From JACPRL01 sp035573715 (GTDB taxonomy: Bacteria; Acidobacteriota; Terriglobia; Acidiferrales; 2-02-FULL-67-57), in contig DATLZZ010000024.1 in the NCBI GenBank assembly GCA_035573715.1, positions 102,606-166,605 on the forward strand: 64,000 nt of DNA, given 5' to 3'. How positions within the stretch are numbered: the first letter of the stretch is position 1; the number at the start of each line of letters is the position of its first letter. The position numbers and the translations under genes are program-made. Below are positions 35,887-45,100 of this stretch, piece after piece. The notes below the pieces were generated by a model, which saw nothing but the letters and a program-made list of their open reading frames with translations, had not been told where the DNA came from and ran no database searches.

Positions 35887-36573
35887 GTGAAGGATCGACA
35901 TTCACGAGCAGGCACTCTCGGTGGACTTCTGGTCCTCGTTATTGTTCCGCACGTAGCAGCCATGCCGGAGCAGCAGTCGCCGCCGCAAAGTTCGACACAA
36001 GTATCGCAAGGCTCTTCAGCCTGTGAGCACGCGCCGGAGTTCCGGCAGTTCGACTTTTGGGTGGGGGAATGGGAGCTGACCTGGCCCGGTTCGGAAACCT
36101 CCGGCGGCAAGGCCGGGCGCGGGAGAAATCGCATCGAACGCGCACTCGGCGACTGTGTCATCGTGGAGCGGTTCGATGGGACCCCCGCCATGCGGCTCCA
36201 AGGGATGAGTGTCTCGACCTTCAACCGGCGCACGGGCAAGTGGCAACAGACCTGGGTGGACAACTTCGGCAGCTACCTCGATTTCGCGGGCGAGTTCAAG
36301 GACGGCCGGATGGTCCTTGTCCGGGAAGCGGTGGCTCCAGATGGCAAACACTTTCTCCAGCGCATGGTTTGGAAAAACATCCAGCCGGACTCGCTCGACT
36401 GGAGCTGGGAACGATCCGATGACGGCGGCCAGTCCTGGCGGGTGCTCTGGCCGATTCACTATCAGCGCGTGAGGTCGCCTGGAACGACGAATCGCCCCGC
36501 CCTCACCACCCCGGGATGCAGAGGCAATGCGCCAGGCCCACTTGGCGTACCCCGCCTCCGGGCTGGCGAATGA
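35887..36573 (+). CDS. Lipocalin-like (DUF1579-type) secreted protein with aberrant C-terminus
   Basis: 228 residues; signal peptide GTLGGLLVLVIVPHVAA, then a core typical of DUF1579-like proteins: FRQFDFWVGEWELTWPG, RIERALGDCVIVERFDG, STFNRRTGKWQQTWVDNFGSYLDFAGEFKDGRMVLVRE, and WERSDDGGQSWRVLWPIHYQRV. These small beta-barrels probably bind a lipophilic ligand. After HYQRV, where relatives end, the frame runs on for 35 unrelated residues; a one-base shift would stop at TGA right there (CGCG-TGA near 36468). A small indel or frame error near 36465-36475 is likely. Confidence 0.7.
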   Translation: MKDRHSRAGTLGGLLVLVIVPHVAAMPEQQSPPQSSTQVSQGSSACEHAPEFRQFDFWVGEWELTWPGSETSGGKAGRGRNRIERALGDCVIVERFDGTPAMRLQGMSVSTFNRRTGKWQQTWVDNFGSYLDFAGEFKDGRMVLVREAVAPDGKHFLQRMVWKNIQPDSLDWSWERSDDGGQSWRVLWPIHYQRVRSPGTTNRPALTTPGCRGNAPGPLGVPRLRAGE

Positions 36574-36977
36574 CACCGAGTGACGATGCGGTGTGAATGC
36601 CCGGAAAGGGAGGAATGAACCCCGACCCCATGCAAACCGCGACGGCAGATGCGTTGCGCCGCATTGCGCGGATTCTGGAATACAAAGAGTATGTGATGGT
36701 GGCCGTCGCGATAGAAGTGGTGCACGTGAAAGTGAATGTGGTCCGTGCTGTGGGTGAATTTTTTCCAGTGGGTATAGACCCCCTCGCGACCCACAATCGG
36801 CCGGGCAAACGGGTCTTCCCAGTAATGCGCGTCCCGGGTGAACAAGTGGGCCGCCAGTTCGGCGTCCTTTTTCTCCCAGGCCTGTTTGTAGGCGGCGAGA
36901 AACCGCTTGGCGTGCGCGAGAGGCAGGACCGTCGGGCGGCTGTTTCTAGCTGGACTCCTGCTGGGCGTGGGCTTCAT
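36462..36977 (-). CDS. SnoaL/NTF2-like protein, probably frameshifted or truncated
   Basis: 171 residues as read. The first 95 residues match the SnoaL-like fold: HAKRFLAAYKQAWEKKDAELAAHLFTRDAHYWEDPFARPIVGREGVYTHWKKFTHSTDHIHFHVHHFYRDGHHHILFVF. Beyond that point (below about 36680) none of the three frames gives the usual final strands, and the reading frame crosses into the antisense of the neighbouring lipocalin-like gene. The gene has therefore probably lost its end, by deletion or insertion. NTF2-like proteins bind small ligands or act as isomerases; nothing specific can be said. Confidence 0.5.
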   Translation of the reverse strand: MKPTPSRSPARNSRPTVLPLAHAKRFLAAYKQAWEKKDAELAAHLFTRDAHYWEDPFARPIVGREGVYTHWKKFTHSTDHIHFHVHHFYRDGHHHILFVFQNPRNAAQRICRRGLHGVGVHSSLSGHSHRIVTRCHSPARRRGTPSGPGALPLHPGVVRAGRFVVPGDLTR

Positions 36978-37028
36978 GGTTCATCCCCTCGGAATCGGCT
37001 GGGTTTGTGAGCGCCTGGCGGCGCCCTG

Positions 37029-38387
37029 CTAATCGGCCGCCGCTTGACTCAAGCCCTTCCTCTTCTCCTCCTCGATGGCCGACAACATTTCCTCATTGGT
37101 ACTGAACTTGAAGCGCGGCAGGCCGCGCTGGCGGGCCTGCTTTTCCTCCGCTTGCGCCAGAAAGGGGAGGTCGTGCTGGGTGACGCCGAGCACCCCGCGA
37201 CGGTGAAGGGCCGCCTGGATTTCCTCGACCGCGGGCGTCGCCCTTTCGGGAGCCGCCTCGAGGTACTTCAGGACATGGGCCGCGCCTTGTTCGCCGTCGC
37301 GGCGGGCGATGCCCACTAGCCCTTCGCTGGCCTTGCGGGCCCAGCCCACCACGTAGCGGCCCTCCAGCACCTTGCCGGTTTGGGGATCGAAAACTTCATA
37401 GGCGGCCCGCTCTGGATCGGCCCGGTCAGGGTTGGTCACGTAAGCGCCCTTTTCGTAGGGAAGGCCGATGGTGGGGTCGGCCAGATCGCCGATGGCGAAG
37501 ATCAGGGTGTCGAACTCGAGGTCGGTGGTCTGGTCGGTGGCCTTGGCGGCGGTGTTGCCGTCACGCAGCACCAGCAGGTTTTCGGTAACAGTGAGCTGGC
37601 AGATGCGCCCCGCGGCGTCGGCGCGGATGGCCGCCGGCGAGGACAGGAAGCGGAACGTCAACCGCTTCCCTGGCGGCTCGCGCCACGGCCGCGCCAGCGA
37701 GGGGAAGCTGACGTCGGGGACTTTTGCGATGTCCTGCCCGACGGCGGCAATGCGATCCTTCACCCGTTGCAACTCGTCCTGCAAGGCCCGGCAATCGAGG
37801 AACATTTCGATGTGCTCGAACTCCTTCTCGTCGAACTTCACTTCGAAAGGCCCGCGGCGGGCGATGACGGTGACCTCTTCGGCGCGTGCGGCGGGATCGT
37901 CCACCAGGAGCCAGCGGGCGATGTCCACCATCACGTTGCCCATGCCGATGATGCAGACCCGCTTGCCGGTGGAGAAATCCTGCGTGGCGTAGGGCGGCAA
38001 CTGGTTGTAGTGGTAGACGAAATCTTTCGAGGCATAAACCCCGCGCGCGTCCTCCCCCGGCAGCCCCAGCTTCTTCGTCCCCTGGGCGCCGACGGCAAAG
38101 ACCATCGCGGCCGGATTCCAGTCCGCCAGCTCTCCGAGCGACAGTGGCCGGCCTTCGCCCACCGGCACGTGCCCCAGGTAGGTCACGTTGGGCAACTCCA
38201 GAATCTTGGCGAACTGCTTGCGCAGGCCGTTCTTCATCTTGTCTTTGGTGGGATAGATTCCGTATTCGGCCAATCCGCCCGGCTTGATGTCGCGGTTGAA
38301 AATCACCACCCGATGCCCGGCCTGAGCAACCTTCTGGGCCGCGAACAAGCCGGCTGGCCCGGCGCCCACCACAAAGACTGTCTTCAC
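37029..38387 (-). CDS. Adrenodoxin-reductase-like FAD/NAD(P)H oxidoreductase
   Basis: 452 residues from GTG 38387, chosen because GGGAGG sits just upstream and the product starts directly at the FAD fold (KTVFVVGAGPAGLFAAQKVAQAGHRVVIFNR). A second Rossmann motif for NADPH is GKRVCIIGMGNVMVDIARWLL, and the C-terminal FAD contact is GRYVVGWARKASEGLVGIARRDGEQGAAHVL. This is the ferredoxin/adrenodoxin-NADP reductase group related to the glutamate synthase small subunit. It would pass electrons between NADPH and a ferredoxin. No ferredoxin or glutamate synthase gene is adjacent, so the partner is unknown. Confidence 0.88.
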   Translation of the reverse strand: MKTVFVVGAGPAGLFAAQKVAQAGHRVVIFNRDIKPGGLAEYGIYPTKDKMKNGLRKQFAKILELPNVTYLGHVPVGEGRPLSLGELADWNPAAMVFAVGAQGTKKLGLPGEDARGVYASKDFVYHYNQLPPYATQDFSTGKRVCIIGMGNVMVDIARWLLVDDPAARAEEVTVIARRGPFEVKFDEKEFEHIEMFLDCRALQDELQRVKDRIAAVGQDIAKVPDVSFPSLARPWREPPGKRLTFRFLSSPAAIRADAAGRICQLTVTENLLVLRDGNTAAKATDQTTDLEFDTLIFAIGDLADPTIGLPYEKGAYVTNPDRADPERAAYEVFDPQTGKVLEGRYVVGWARKASEGLVGIARRDGEQGAAHVLKYLEAAPERATPAVEEIQAALHRRGVLGVTQHDLPFLAQAEEKQARQRGLPRFKFSTNEEMLSAIEEEKRKGLSQAAAD

Positions 38388-38781
38388 CGTCGCCTCCCGG
38401 GTCCGGAACTTCGCATACAATCGCCCTCCTTGCTCTGGCACCTGCGATGCCGAAGGGTGAGCCAGAAGTGGACCGCGCTAAATTCCTGACAACACAAGCC
38501 ATTGGAGGGACGCTCTCTCGCACGGGGGGCCGGCAGTCGCGCCACTAGCTGGGCTACCTGGCCTACATTCGGCTGATTGATGTGCCACTTCGCGCACCTT
38601 TCGCCCGGCCGCCCAAAGGGCTGGGTGCAAGTCGCCAACCCACGCTCGAGAGAGCGAAAAGCCGCACGCGGGCGGTACATTTTGCCCGGCCGGTTTCAAT
38701 TCTTCTATCCTGTTTTCAGCCATTTAGGGAACGCCTGACATTTTGGCAGCGAGCCTGCTGAAAATAGCTACGAGAGGCGTG
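38388..38781. other. Divergent intergenic region with a candidate promoter for the sensor kinase
   Basis: About 390 bp without a gene. TTGCCC (38682-38687), 18 bp, TATCCT (38706-38711) could drive the sensor kinase. A segment near 38535-38570 resembles the first half of a tRNA on the minus strand, but no complete cloverleaf can be drawn. Otherwise nothing is seen. Confidence 0.4.
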
Positions 38782-40512
38782 GTGCGAGTGGAGATTAAAT
38801 CGCGTCCGTGGCTCATCGCCGGCGCAGCCGGGCTGGCGTTGCTGCTGTTGTTCGGGCTGGCGGCGAGGGTTCTCTACGACCGGACGGAGCAGCGAGTGGT
38901 GGCGAAGCACGCCCGCGACCATCAGTTGGTCACCCAGTTCGCCGCCGGAGCGCTGGTGCATCGCGCCGAAAGTTTCCAGCACGCGGCCGAGATTCTGGCG
39001 GCACGGCTCGAAGCGGCGCCGGAAAACCAATGGCCGCAGCGGCTGGCGAGCGCGTCGCTCCCGGCCCGAACCCGCGTCTGCCTGCTGCGCCCCGACGGCA
39101 CTCTCCTCTATCCCGAACAGGCGGAGGCGCTGGCGTCGCTGAGCCTGGCGGCGGCGCCGTGGCGCGGCAGCGCAGGTCCTGTCTTGACCAACCCCTTCAG
39201 CGACGGCGCCAGCGTCGAGCGGCAGCTCGCCCTGCTGGTGCCGTTGCGGCGCCAGGAAAGAATCCGGGCGCATCTGGTGCTGACGTTTCCGCTCGAGGCG
39301 CTGCTGGGCGAGCCGCTGCGCTTCGGCGGCGGCGCCGAGCAGCCCAACCTGGCGCTGCTCGATGAAGAGGGCACGGTGCTGGTGAACACGCGCCACCCGG
39401 AAATGCTCGGCCGGAGGATTCCGGCGGCGGGCCACGCCTGCCAGCCCTGCCACAGCGATTTCGCGCTGGAGCGGCGGATGCTGGCGGGCGAGACCGGCGC
39501 GGGACAGTTGCAAGTGGCCCAGGAGCCGCTGGCGCTGGTGACCTTCGCCCCGGTGGAGGTCGCTGGACGCCGCTGGTCGTTGTCGCTCTCGCAGCCGTAC
39601 TCGACCATTGTGGCCGAGACCCACCGCGGCTTCCGCAGCATCGTGTTTCTGCTCGGCTTCAGTCTGCTGGTGGGGCTGGCGGCGGTGGGCGGCTTCATCG
39701 AGCTGCGCGCCCGCCAGCGCCGCGCCGAAGAGCGCGCCCGCATGGCCGAGCGCCAGGCGGCGATGGAGAGCCGGCTGCGGCAGAGCGAGCAACTGGCCTC
39801 GATGGGACGGATGGCCTCCCAGATTGCCCACCAGATCAACACCCCGCTGGCCACGCTGGGCCTGAACGTCGCCTGGCTGGAAGAAGAAGTCAAGCGGCGC
39901 CTGGGGCGGCGCGACCTCGAACTGGAAGAGGTGAGCCGGGCCCTCGCCGGCGAAATCGAGCGGCTGCAACGGGTGGTGAACGAGTACCTGCGCTTCGGCC
40001 GCCTGCCGCAGGCGGCGCGCACGCGCCAATCGCTGCGCGCGGCGGTCGAAGGCTACCTCGCGTTTTTCGAGCCCGAGCTGCGAACACGCGGCCTGCGACT
40101 GGAAACGGAACTGGACGCCGACGCCGAGGTGGAGCTGGACGCAACCCTTTTCGGGCAGGCGTTCGGCAACCTGGTGCGGAACGCGATTGAGGCCTCGGCC
40201 GAAAACGGGACGCTGCGGGTGGAGCTGGAGCGCCACTCCGACCACGTGGCGCTGCACGTCCACAACGACGGTCCGCCCATCCCGGCCGCCCACCGGCCCC
40301 GCCTCTTCGAGCCCTTCTTCACCACCAAGCCCAACGGCACCGGCCTGGGCCTGGCCTATGCGCGCCGCGTGGTCGAGGAGCACGGGGGCACGATCGACTG
40401 CACCAGCGCGCCCGGCGCGGGGACGACCTTCACCGTGCGGCTGCCGCGGGCCCCGGCCCGGGCGCCCGGAGAGGAATCGAAAGAACTGCTGCTGGCCGGG
40501 GCCGGGAGGTAA
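38782..40512 (+). CDS. Membrane sensor histidine kinase with a periplasmic CxxCH motif
   Basis: About 576 residues. The start is uncertain: GTG codons at 38779, 38782 and 38788 follow a GAGAGG site, and an upstream TTG at 38743 is also open. Two membrane helices (WLIAGAAGLALLLLFGLAARVL and IVFLLGFSLLVGLAAVGGF) bracket a sensor region of about 240 residues containing C220-Q-P-C-H224, a c-type haem motif. The kinase core has the H box ASQIAHQINTPLATLGLNVAWLEEE, N box NLVRNAIEASAE and G boxes GTGLGLAYARRVVEEHGGTI. It phosphorylates the NtrC-type regulator encoded 2 bp downstream. The haem motif suggests sensing of redox state, NO or O2; no cytochrome-maturation genes are in the window. Confidence 0.88.
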   Translation: MRVEIKSRPWLIAGAAGLALLLLFGLAARVLYDRTEQRVVAKHARDHQLVTQFAAGALVHRAESFQHAAEILAARLEAAPENQWPQRLASASLPARTRVCLLRPDGTLLYPEQAEALASLSLAAAPWRGSAGPVLTNPFSDGASVERQLALLVPLRRQERIRAHLVLTFPLEALLGEPLRFGGGAEQPNLALLDEEGTVLVNTRHPEMLGRRIPAAGHACQPCHSDFALERRMLAGETGAGQLQVAQEPLALVTFAPVEVAGRRWSLSLSQPYSTIVAETHRGFRSIVFLLGFSLLVGLAAVGGFIELRARQRRAEERARMAERQAAMESRLRQSEQLASMGRMASQIAHQINTPLATLGLNVAWLEEEVKRRLGRRDLELEEVSRALAGEIERLQRVVNEYLRFGRLPQAARTRQSLRAAVEGYLAFFEPELRTRGLRLETELDADAEVELDATLFGQAFGNLVRNAIEASAENGTLRVELERHSDHVALHVHNDGPPIPAAHRPRLFEPFFTTKPNGTGLGLAYARRVVEEHGGTIDCTSAPGAGTTFTVRLPRAPARAPGEESKELLLAGAGR

Positions 40513-40514
40513 CT

Positions 40515-41960
40515 ATGGCAACGATGGAAGCGGTGCGAGAAGAGCGCCACGGGCGCCGGGTAGCCCCCGGCGGGCAGCGGCTGCTGGTGGTGGACGACGA
40601 CGACGCCCTGCGCCAGTCGCTCACCCGCGTCCTGGAGCAGAGCGGCTACGAAGTGCTGACGGCCGCCAGCGGGCAGGAAGCCCGGGCGGTGCTGAACGAA
40701 AAAGACGTGGCGGTGGTGCTGCTCGACCTGGTGCTGCCCGACGTGGAAGACCTCGAGCTGCTGCACGACGTCAAGTCAATGCAGCCCGACGCCGAGGTGC
40801 TGGTCGTTACCGCCTTCGGCAGCATCGAAGGCGCCGTCGAAGCCATGCGCCAGGGCGCCTACAACTATCTCACCAAGCCCTTCCGCGCCGGCGAGTTGCT
40901 GGCCACCGTCGCCAAGGCCCTGGAGCGGGCGGCGCTGCAACGCGAGAACCGCTGGCTGCGCCTCCAGGTCAGCGCCCAGGCGGTGGACCGGATTCTGGTC
41001 GGCCACAGCCTGGCGATGCAGAAGGTGAAGCGGCTGGTCGAGCAGGTGGCGCCCAGCACCGCCCCGGTCATCATCGAAGGCGAAAGCGGCACGGGGAAGG
41101 AGCTGGTGGCGGAAGCGCTCCACCGCGCCAGCCCGCGGGCCTCCAAGCCGCTCGTCAAGCTGAGCTGCGCCGCCCTGCCGGAGACGCTGCTCGAAGCCGA
41201 GCTCTTCGGCTACGAGCGCGGCGCCTTCACCGGCGCGGTCTCGCGCAAGCCGGGCCGCTTCGACCTGGCCAACGGCGGCACGCTGTTTCTCGACGAGATT
41301 GTCGACATCCCCCTCACCACCCAGGTCAAGCTGCTGCGGGTCTTGCAGGACGGCACCTACGAGCGCCTGGGCGGCCGCGAGACGCTGCGCTCCGACGCCC
41401 GCATCCTGGCGGCCACCAACCGCAATCTCGAGCAGGCGGTGCGCGACGGCAAGTTCCGCGAAGACCTCTTCTACCGGCTCAACGTCATCGGCATCAAGCT
41501 GCCTCCGCTCCGCGACCGCCGCGACGAGATTCCCCTCCTGGCGCACCACTTCCGCAAGCTCTACGCCGCTCGCAACCAGAAGGACATCCGCGACATCTCG
41601 CCGGCGGCGATGAGTTGCCTGGTCGCCTACGACTGGCCGGGGAACGTGCGCGAGCTCGAGAACGTCATCGAACGCGCCGTGGTTCTCTGCGACGGCCCGA
41701 CCTTGCTCCCCCACCTCCTGCCCGAGGCCCTCAACCCCACCGCCGCCCGCGGGCCGGCGCGGGAACGGCCCGAGGCTGAGCGCTCCCCCATCGTCACGCT
41801 CACCTTTCCGCTCGGCACCAGCATGCGCCAGATTCAGGACCTGGCGATTGCTGCCGTGCTGGAGCATACCCAGGGGCGGCGAATGTTGGCGGCCTCGTTG
41901 TTGGGCATTCACCCGCGCACGATTGCCCGCCACCGCCACGACCTCCGGGAAGAAATGTAG
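40515..41960 (+). CDS. Sigma-54-dependent NtrC-family response regulator
   Basis: 481 residues. Receiver domain 25-140 (LLVVDDDDALRQSLTRVLEQSGYEVL, phospho-Asp in VVLLDLVLPDVE, VVTAFGSIEGAVEAMRQGAYNYLTKPF). AAA+ domain about 160-390: Walker A GESGTGKELVAEALH, sigma-54 loop GAFTGA, Walker B GGTLFLDEIVDIP, and the R fingers RILAATNRNLEQAVRDGKFREDLFYRLNVIGIKLPPLRDRRDEIPLL. A Fis-type helix-turn-helix closes the protein (IAAVLEHTQGRRMLAASLLGIHPRTIARHRHDL). It activates RpoN promoters when phosphorylated by the haem-motif kinase encoded immediately upstream. Confidence 0.95.
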   Translation: MATMEAVREERHGRRVAPGGQRLLVVDDDDALRQSLTRVLEQSGYEVLTAASGQEARAVLNEKDVAVVLLDLVLPDVEDLELLHDVKSMQPDAEVLVVTAFGSIEGAVEAMRQGAYNYLTKPFRAGELLATVAKALERAALQRENRWLRLQVSAQAVDRILVGHSLAMQKVKRLVEQVAPSTAPVIIEGESGTGKELVAEALHRASPRASKPLVKLSCAALPETLLEAELFGYERGAFTGAVSRKPGRFDLANGGTLFLDEIVDIPLTTQVKLLRVLQDGTYERLGGRETLRSDARILAATNRNLEQAVRDGKFREDLFYRLNVIGIKLPPLRDRRDEIPLLAHHFRKLYAARNQKDIRDISPAAMSCLVAYDWPGNVRELENVIERAVVLCDGPTLLPHLLPEALNPTAARGPARERPEAERSPIVTLTFPLGTSMRQIQDLAIAAVLEHTQGRRMLAASLLGIHPRTIARHRHDLREEM

Positions 41961-42098
41961 GACGGGCGGTCTTGCCCGTCAGGGCGGCGGCCAACGGTTT
42001 TCGCCGGCTTCCCAGGCGCGACCAACAGGAATGCCTGTCTTCAGGGGTTGAAACCCCTCTCCGTTTGAGCGCCGAAGCGGCGGGGCTGAAGCCCCGCC
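41961..42098. repeat. Cluster of three short palindromes after the regulator gene
   Basis: Three perfect hairpins: 41961-41980 (GACGGGC/GCCCGTC, beginning at the base after the regulator stop), 42043-42058 (AGGGGTT/AACCCCT) and 42079-42098 (GGCGGGGCT/AGCCCCGCC). None is followed by a T tract. The GGGGTT/AACCCC core recurs at 47861-47880, so these look like dispersed palindromic units that could also end the converging transcripts. Confidence 0.55.
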
Positions 42099-42155
42099 CT
42101 TCCCCAGTCACCCGAGCGCGCGAGTTTTCTCCTGCTTTACGGGGCCAACCGGGCG

Positions 42156-45100
42156 TCAGGGCAGCGGCCAGCCGGGGATGACCTCGTCAATCTCCCGCAT
42201 CAGCCGGATGGTTTCGTCCAGGGCGACGACGACTTTCTGGTAGTGGGCGATGTCGTCGGCGGAAAGTCGGCGGCCTTTGCGGTCTTTGAGCCACTTCTCG
42301 CACACCTGGTAGCCCCCGATGTGGAACTCCCAGACGTCTTTGGGCACGCCGTCGAAGTATTGCGTCTTGTTGATGTAGACGCGGCCCCAATCCTTTCGTT
42401 TGTCATCCCGAGCTTGTCGAGGGACCTGCTTTTCGGGCTCCCACCGCACTTTCTCCACGGTGTTGTCGCCGGATTCGGGGAAGGTGGTGATGAACTCATT
42501 GACCTTGGGCGACTCCAGCAGGTGCAGCGCCACCAGCTCGCGGCCCTTCTCCACCAGCGCCCGGAAGAGCGCCTTGTCGCTGGTCAGCGGCACCCGCGGA
42601 AAGTCAATCTTCAGAAACTCTTCGTAGCGCTGCCGGTACGTTGGTGAATGAAAAACCGCGTACATATATTCGAAGAAGTCTCCCGGCCCAACAGTCGAAT
42701 CAAGGTCGCCATGATGCGTATGCACCAACTTCACACGAAGCTGGCTCTCAAGATGGGATAAGAACTCCGGTGCGAGATTCGGTCGGCAATGGCCCGCAGC
42801 CAACAAATCGATTTGTTGATTTGTCGACCCCGATTCCTCGTAAAGGTAAAGCGGGGCCAGTGACATGATGCCCTTGTTGCTGTAAAAGGCCCGGTTGTCG
42901 ACCAGCACACGTGATACGAAAAAGTGAGAGTATGGCTGCTCCACGGCAACTTGACGCATGAAGATGATGCCAATATTGGCACGCCTACCCGCGATCAGGT
43001 GTCGCATTACCTCATGCGCTGGCCGACTGGTGAGGCCGGGGTCATAGTAAATCCATTGAATGTCGAACGGCCTGTAAAGGAATTCGCGAAGGTTCTTTTT
43101 TTCAAATGAGCACGCCTCCCTTCTCGAAAGAAGTTGGTAGCTAGAAGAATCCTCAACGCGGTACTCCTTGCGGAAGGGTAACTCTAGGCCTTCTGGAGAA
43201 AAAAACCTATGCATCCTATCAGCTAACTCCCCCTTGTCCGCATCGACAAATAGCTCGTCTCGGTCAGTCTTCACGCCATTCTTGGACAGCAGAAACACAT
43301 CCTTCACGCTCCATGCTTTCTCAAATTCATCCGTTCCTTCCTCCTTCCGTGGCACAAAGAAGAATTGCGGTTGTTTAGGCTGGAGATCAACGAAGGTCAG
43401 TGAATCAACGCGTTCGGCGAGCAGGGCGCTGTACTTCCTTTCCCTTGAGCCCCAAAGCTCCGCGTGGAATACGCGAGATTCTGAACCTTGCCTTGAACCC
43501 CCTTTGAGTAGAACAGCTATTGCAGTCCCTTGACGAATATCGAACACATTTTCGTCCTTAGACCCGTCTGGAGCCCGTTCCTTCTTGTGGACGTTTCCAT
43601 GTAGGTCGACAAGGTGGGCTTCATCGAACGTTTCCAAGAGTGATTCGCGCATGCGGCGGTGGGTGATACCGTCGAGGTAGGTGTTGTTGGTGATGAAGCC
43701 GAGAATGCCATGCCCCGTACGGTCAATCCGCCACTGGCCAAACCGGATAAACTTGATGAAGTCGTCGTCAATGTTCAGCTTCTTTTCCTTCAAGCCCTTT
43801 TTGTAGTCTTTCAGTAGGTCGAGAATCCACTTGCCGCGGTTCACCCGCCCGAAGTTGGAGTACGGCGGGTTGCCGAGAACAACCATAATCGGCTTGTCGC
43901 GCTTGATGTCGGCGGCGGCGTTACCTTCCTCGGCGATCCAGTTCTCATAGAGGCGTTCGGACTGCTTGATGGCTTCTTCCAGCGTGTTGGTGAGGTAGAT
44001 GCCGAGGCGCTCATCGGTGTCGAAGGTGTAGCCCAGCTCCTGCAAGAGAAGACCGAGCTTGAGGTGGGCGACGGCATAGGGCGCCATCAAAAGCTCGAAG
44101 CCGAAGACGCGCTTCAAGAGATTCTGCGAAACGTAGCTGTTCCACGCTCCTTTCTGCCCTTTGGCGCACTGGTGGTCGTAGATGTGCCGGATGACGTAGT
44201 AGAGGAAGGTCCCTGTTCCGCAGGCGGGGTCAAGAATCAGGACGCCCGGGTCGGCGAGGCCGTCGGGCTTGTTGAAGCGCGTCTTCAGCAGGTAATCAAT
44301 CGAGCGCACGATGTAGCTCACCACCGGCTCGGGGGTGTAGTAGACGCCGCGCATCTCGCGGACCTTGGGGTCGTAGGCCTGGAGGAAGTCTTCGTAGAAG
44401 TGGACAACCGGGTCTTCCTTGCCGGTGCGCTTGCCGAAGTCGGCCAGGATGCTGTCGAAGTCGGCCCGCGCCAGCAGCGCCGCCAGGTTGTTGACGAAGG
44501 GTTGCAAGCCCTCGGGCAGCTCCGGCCCCGCAATGCGGGCGAAGAGCCTGCGCAGAAACGGGTTGGTCTTGGGAATCAGGTAGGCGGCCTTTTCGCGGGT
44601 GAAGGCTTCCGTGGCCGGGCGCGGCTGGCAGGCGGCGGCAAAGAGCCCGTAGGCGACGGTCTGGGCGTACATGTCGGCGAACTGGTCGGGCTTGAGATCG
44701 GGGATGAGCGTCTGCCGGAAGGCTTCGAACTGGGCGTGGAGCTCTCCGGTCTCCGGCTCGGCGTTGAAAGTGTTGAGGGTGATGTCCCGGATGATGTGCG
44801 CCAGTGTTGCCATCTGCTTGGCCAGCTCTTTGGGGTTGCGCGGCGGGGCAAGAGACGCCCGCAGGAACTCGCCCAGGAGTTGCCGGACTTCGGCCTCGCC
44901 CTTGGCGTCATGGCGCAGTTTGGAGTCTTCGACCGTACCGAGCCGGGCAGCGAGGATGCGCTTGCCCTGCTGGTAGAGCCGGAACTCGACGAAGTCGGTC
45001 AGAACGAGGTTGTGGAGCTTGCGGTAGCGCTTGAGCTGGTCGGATTTTTCGATGGCGTCGAGATCTGCGCCGGGCTCTTTGGCTTCGACCCAGCCGAGGG

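Noticed and set aside
38527..38575. Partial tRNA-like sequence on the minus strand
   Set aside because: A D-arm-like segment is present, but no anticodon stem-loop or T arm can be completed and there is no matching acceptor end.
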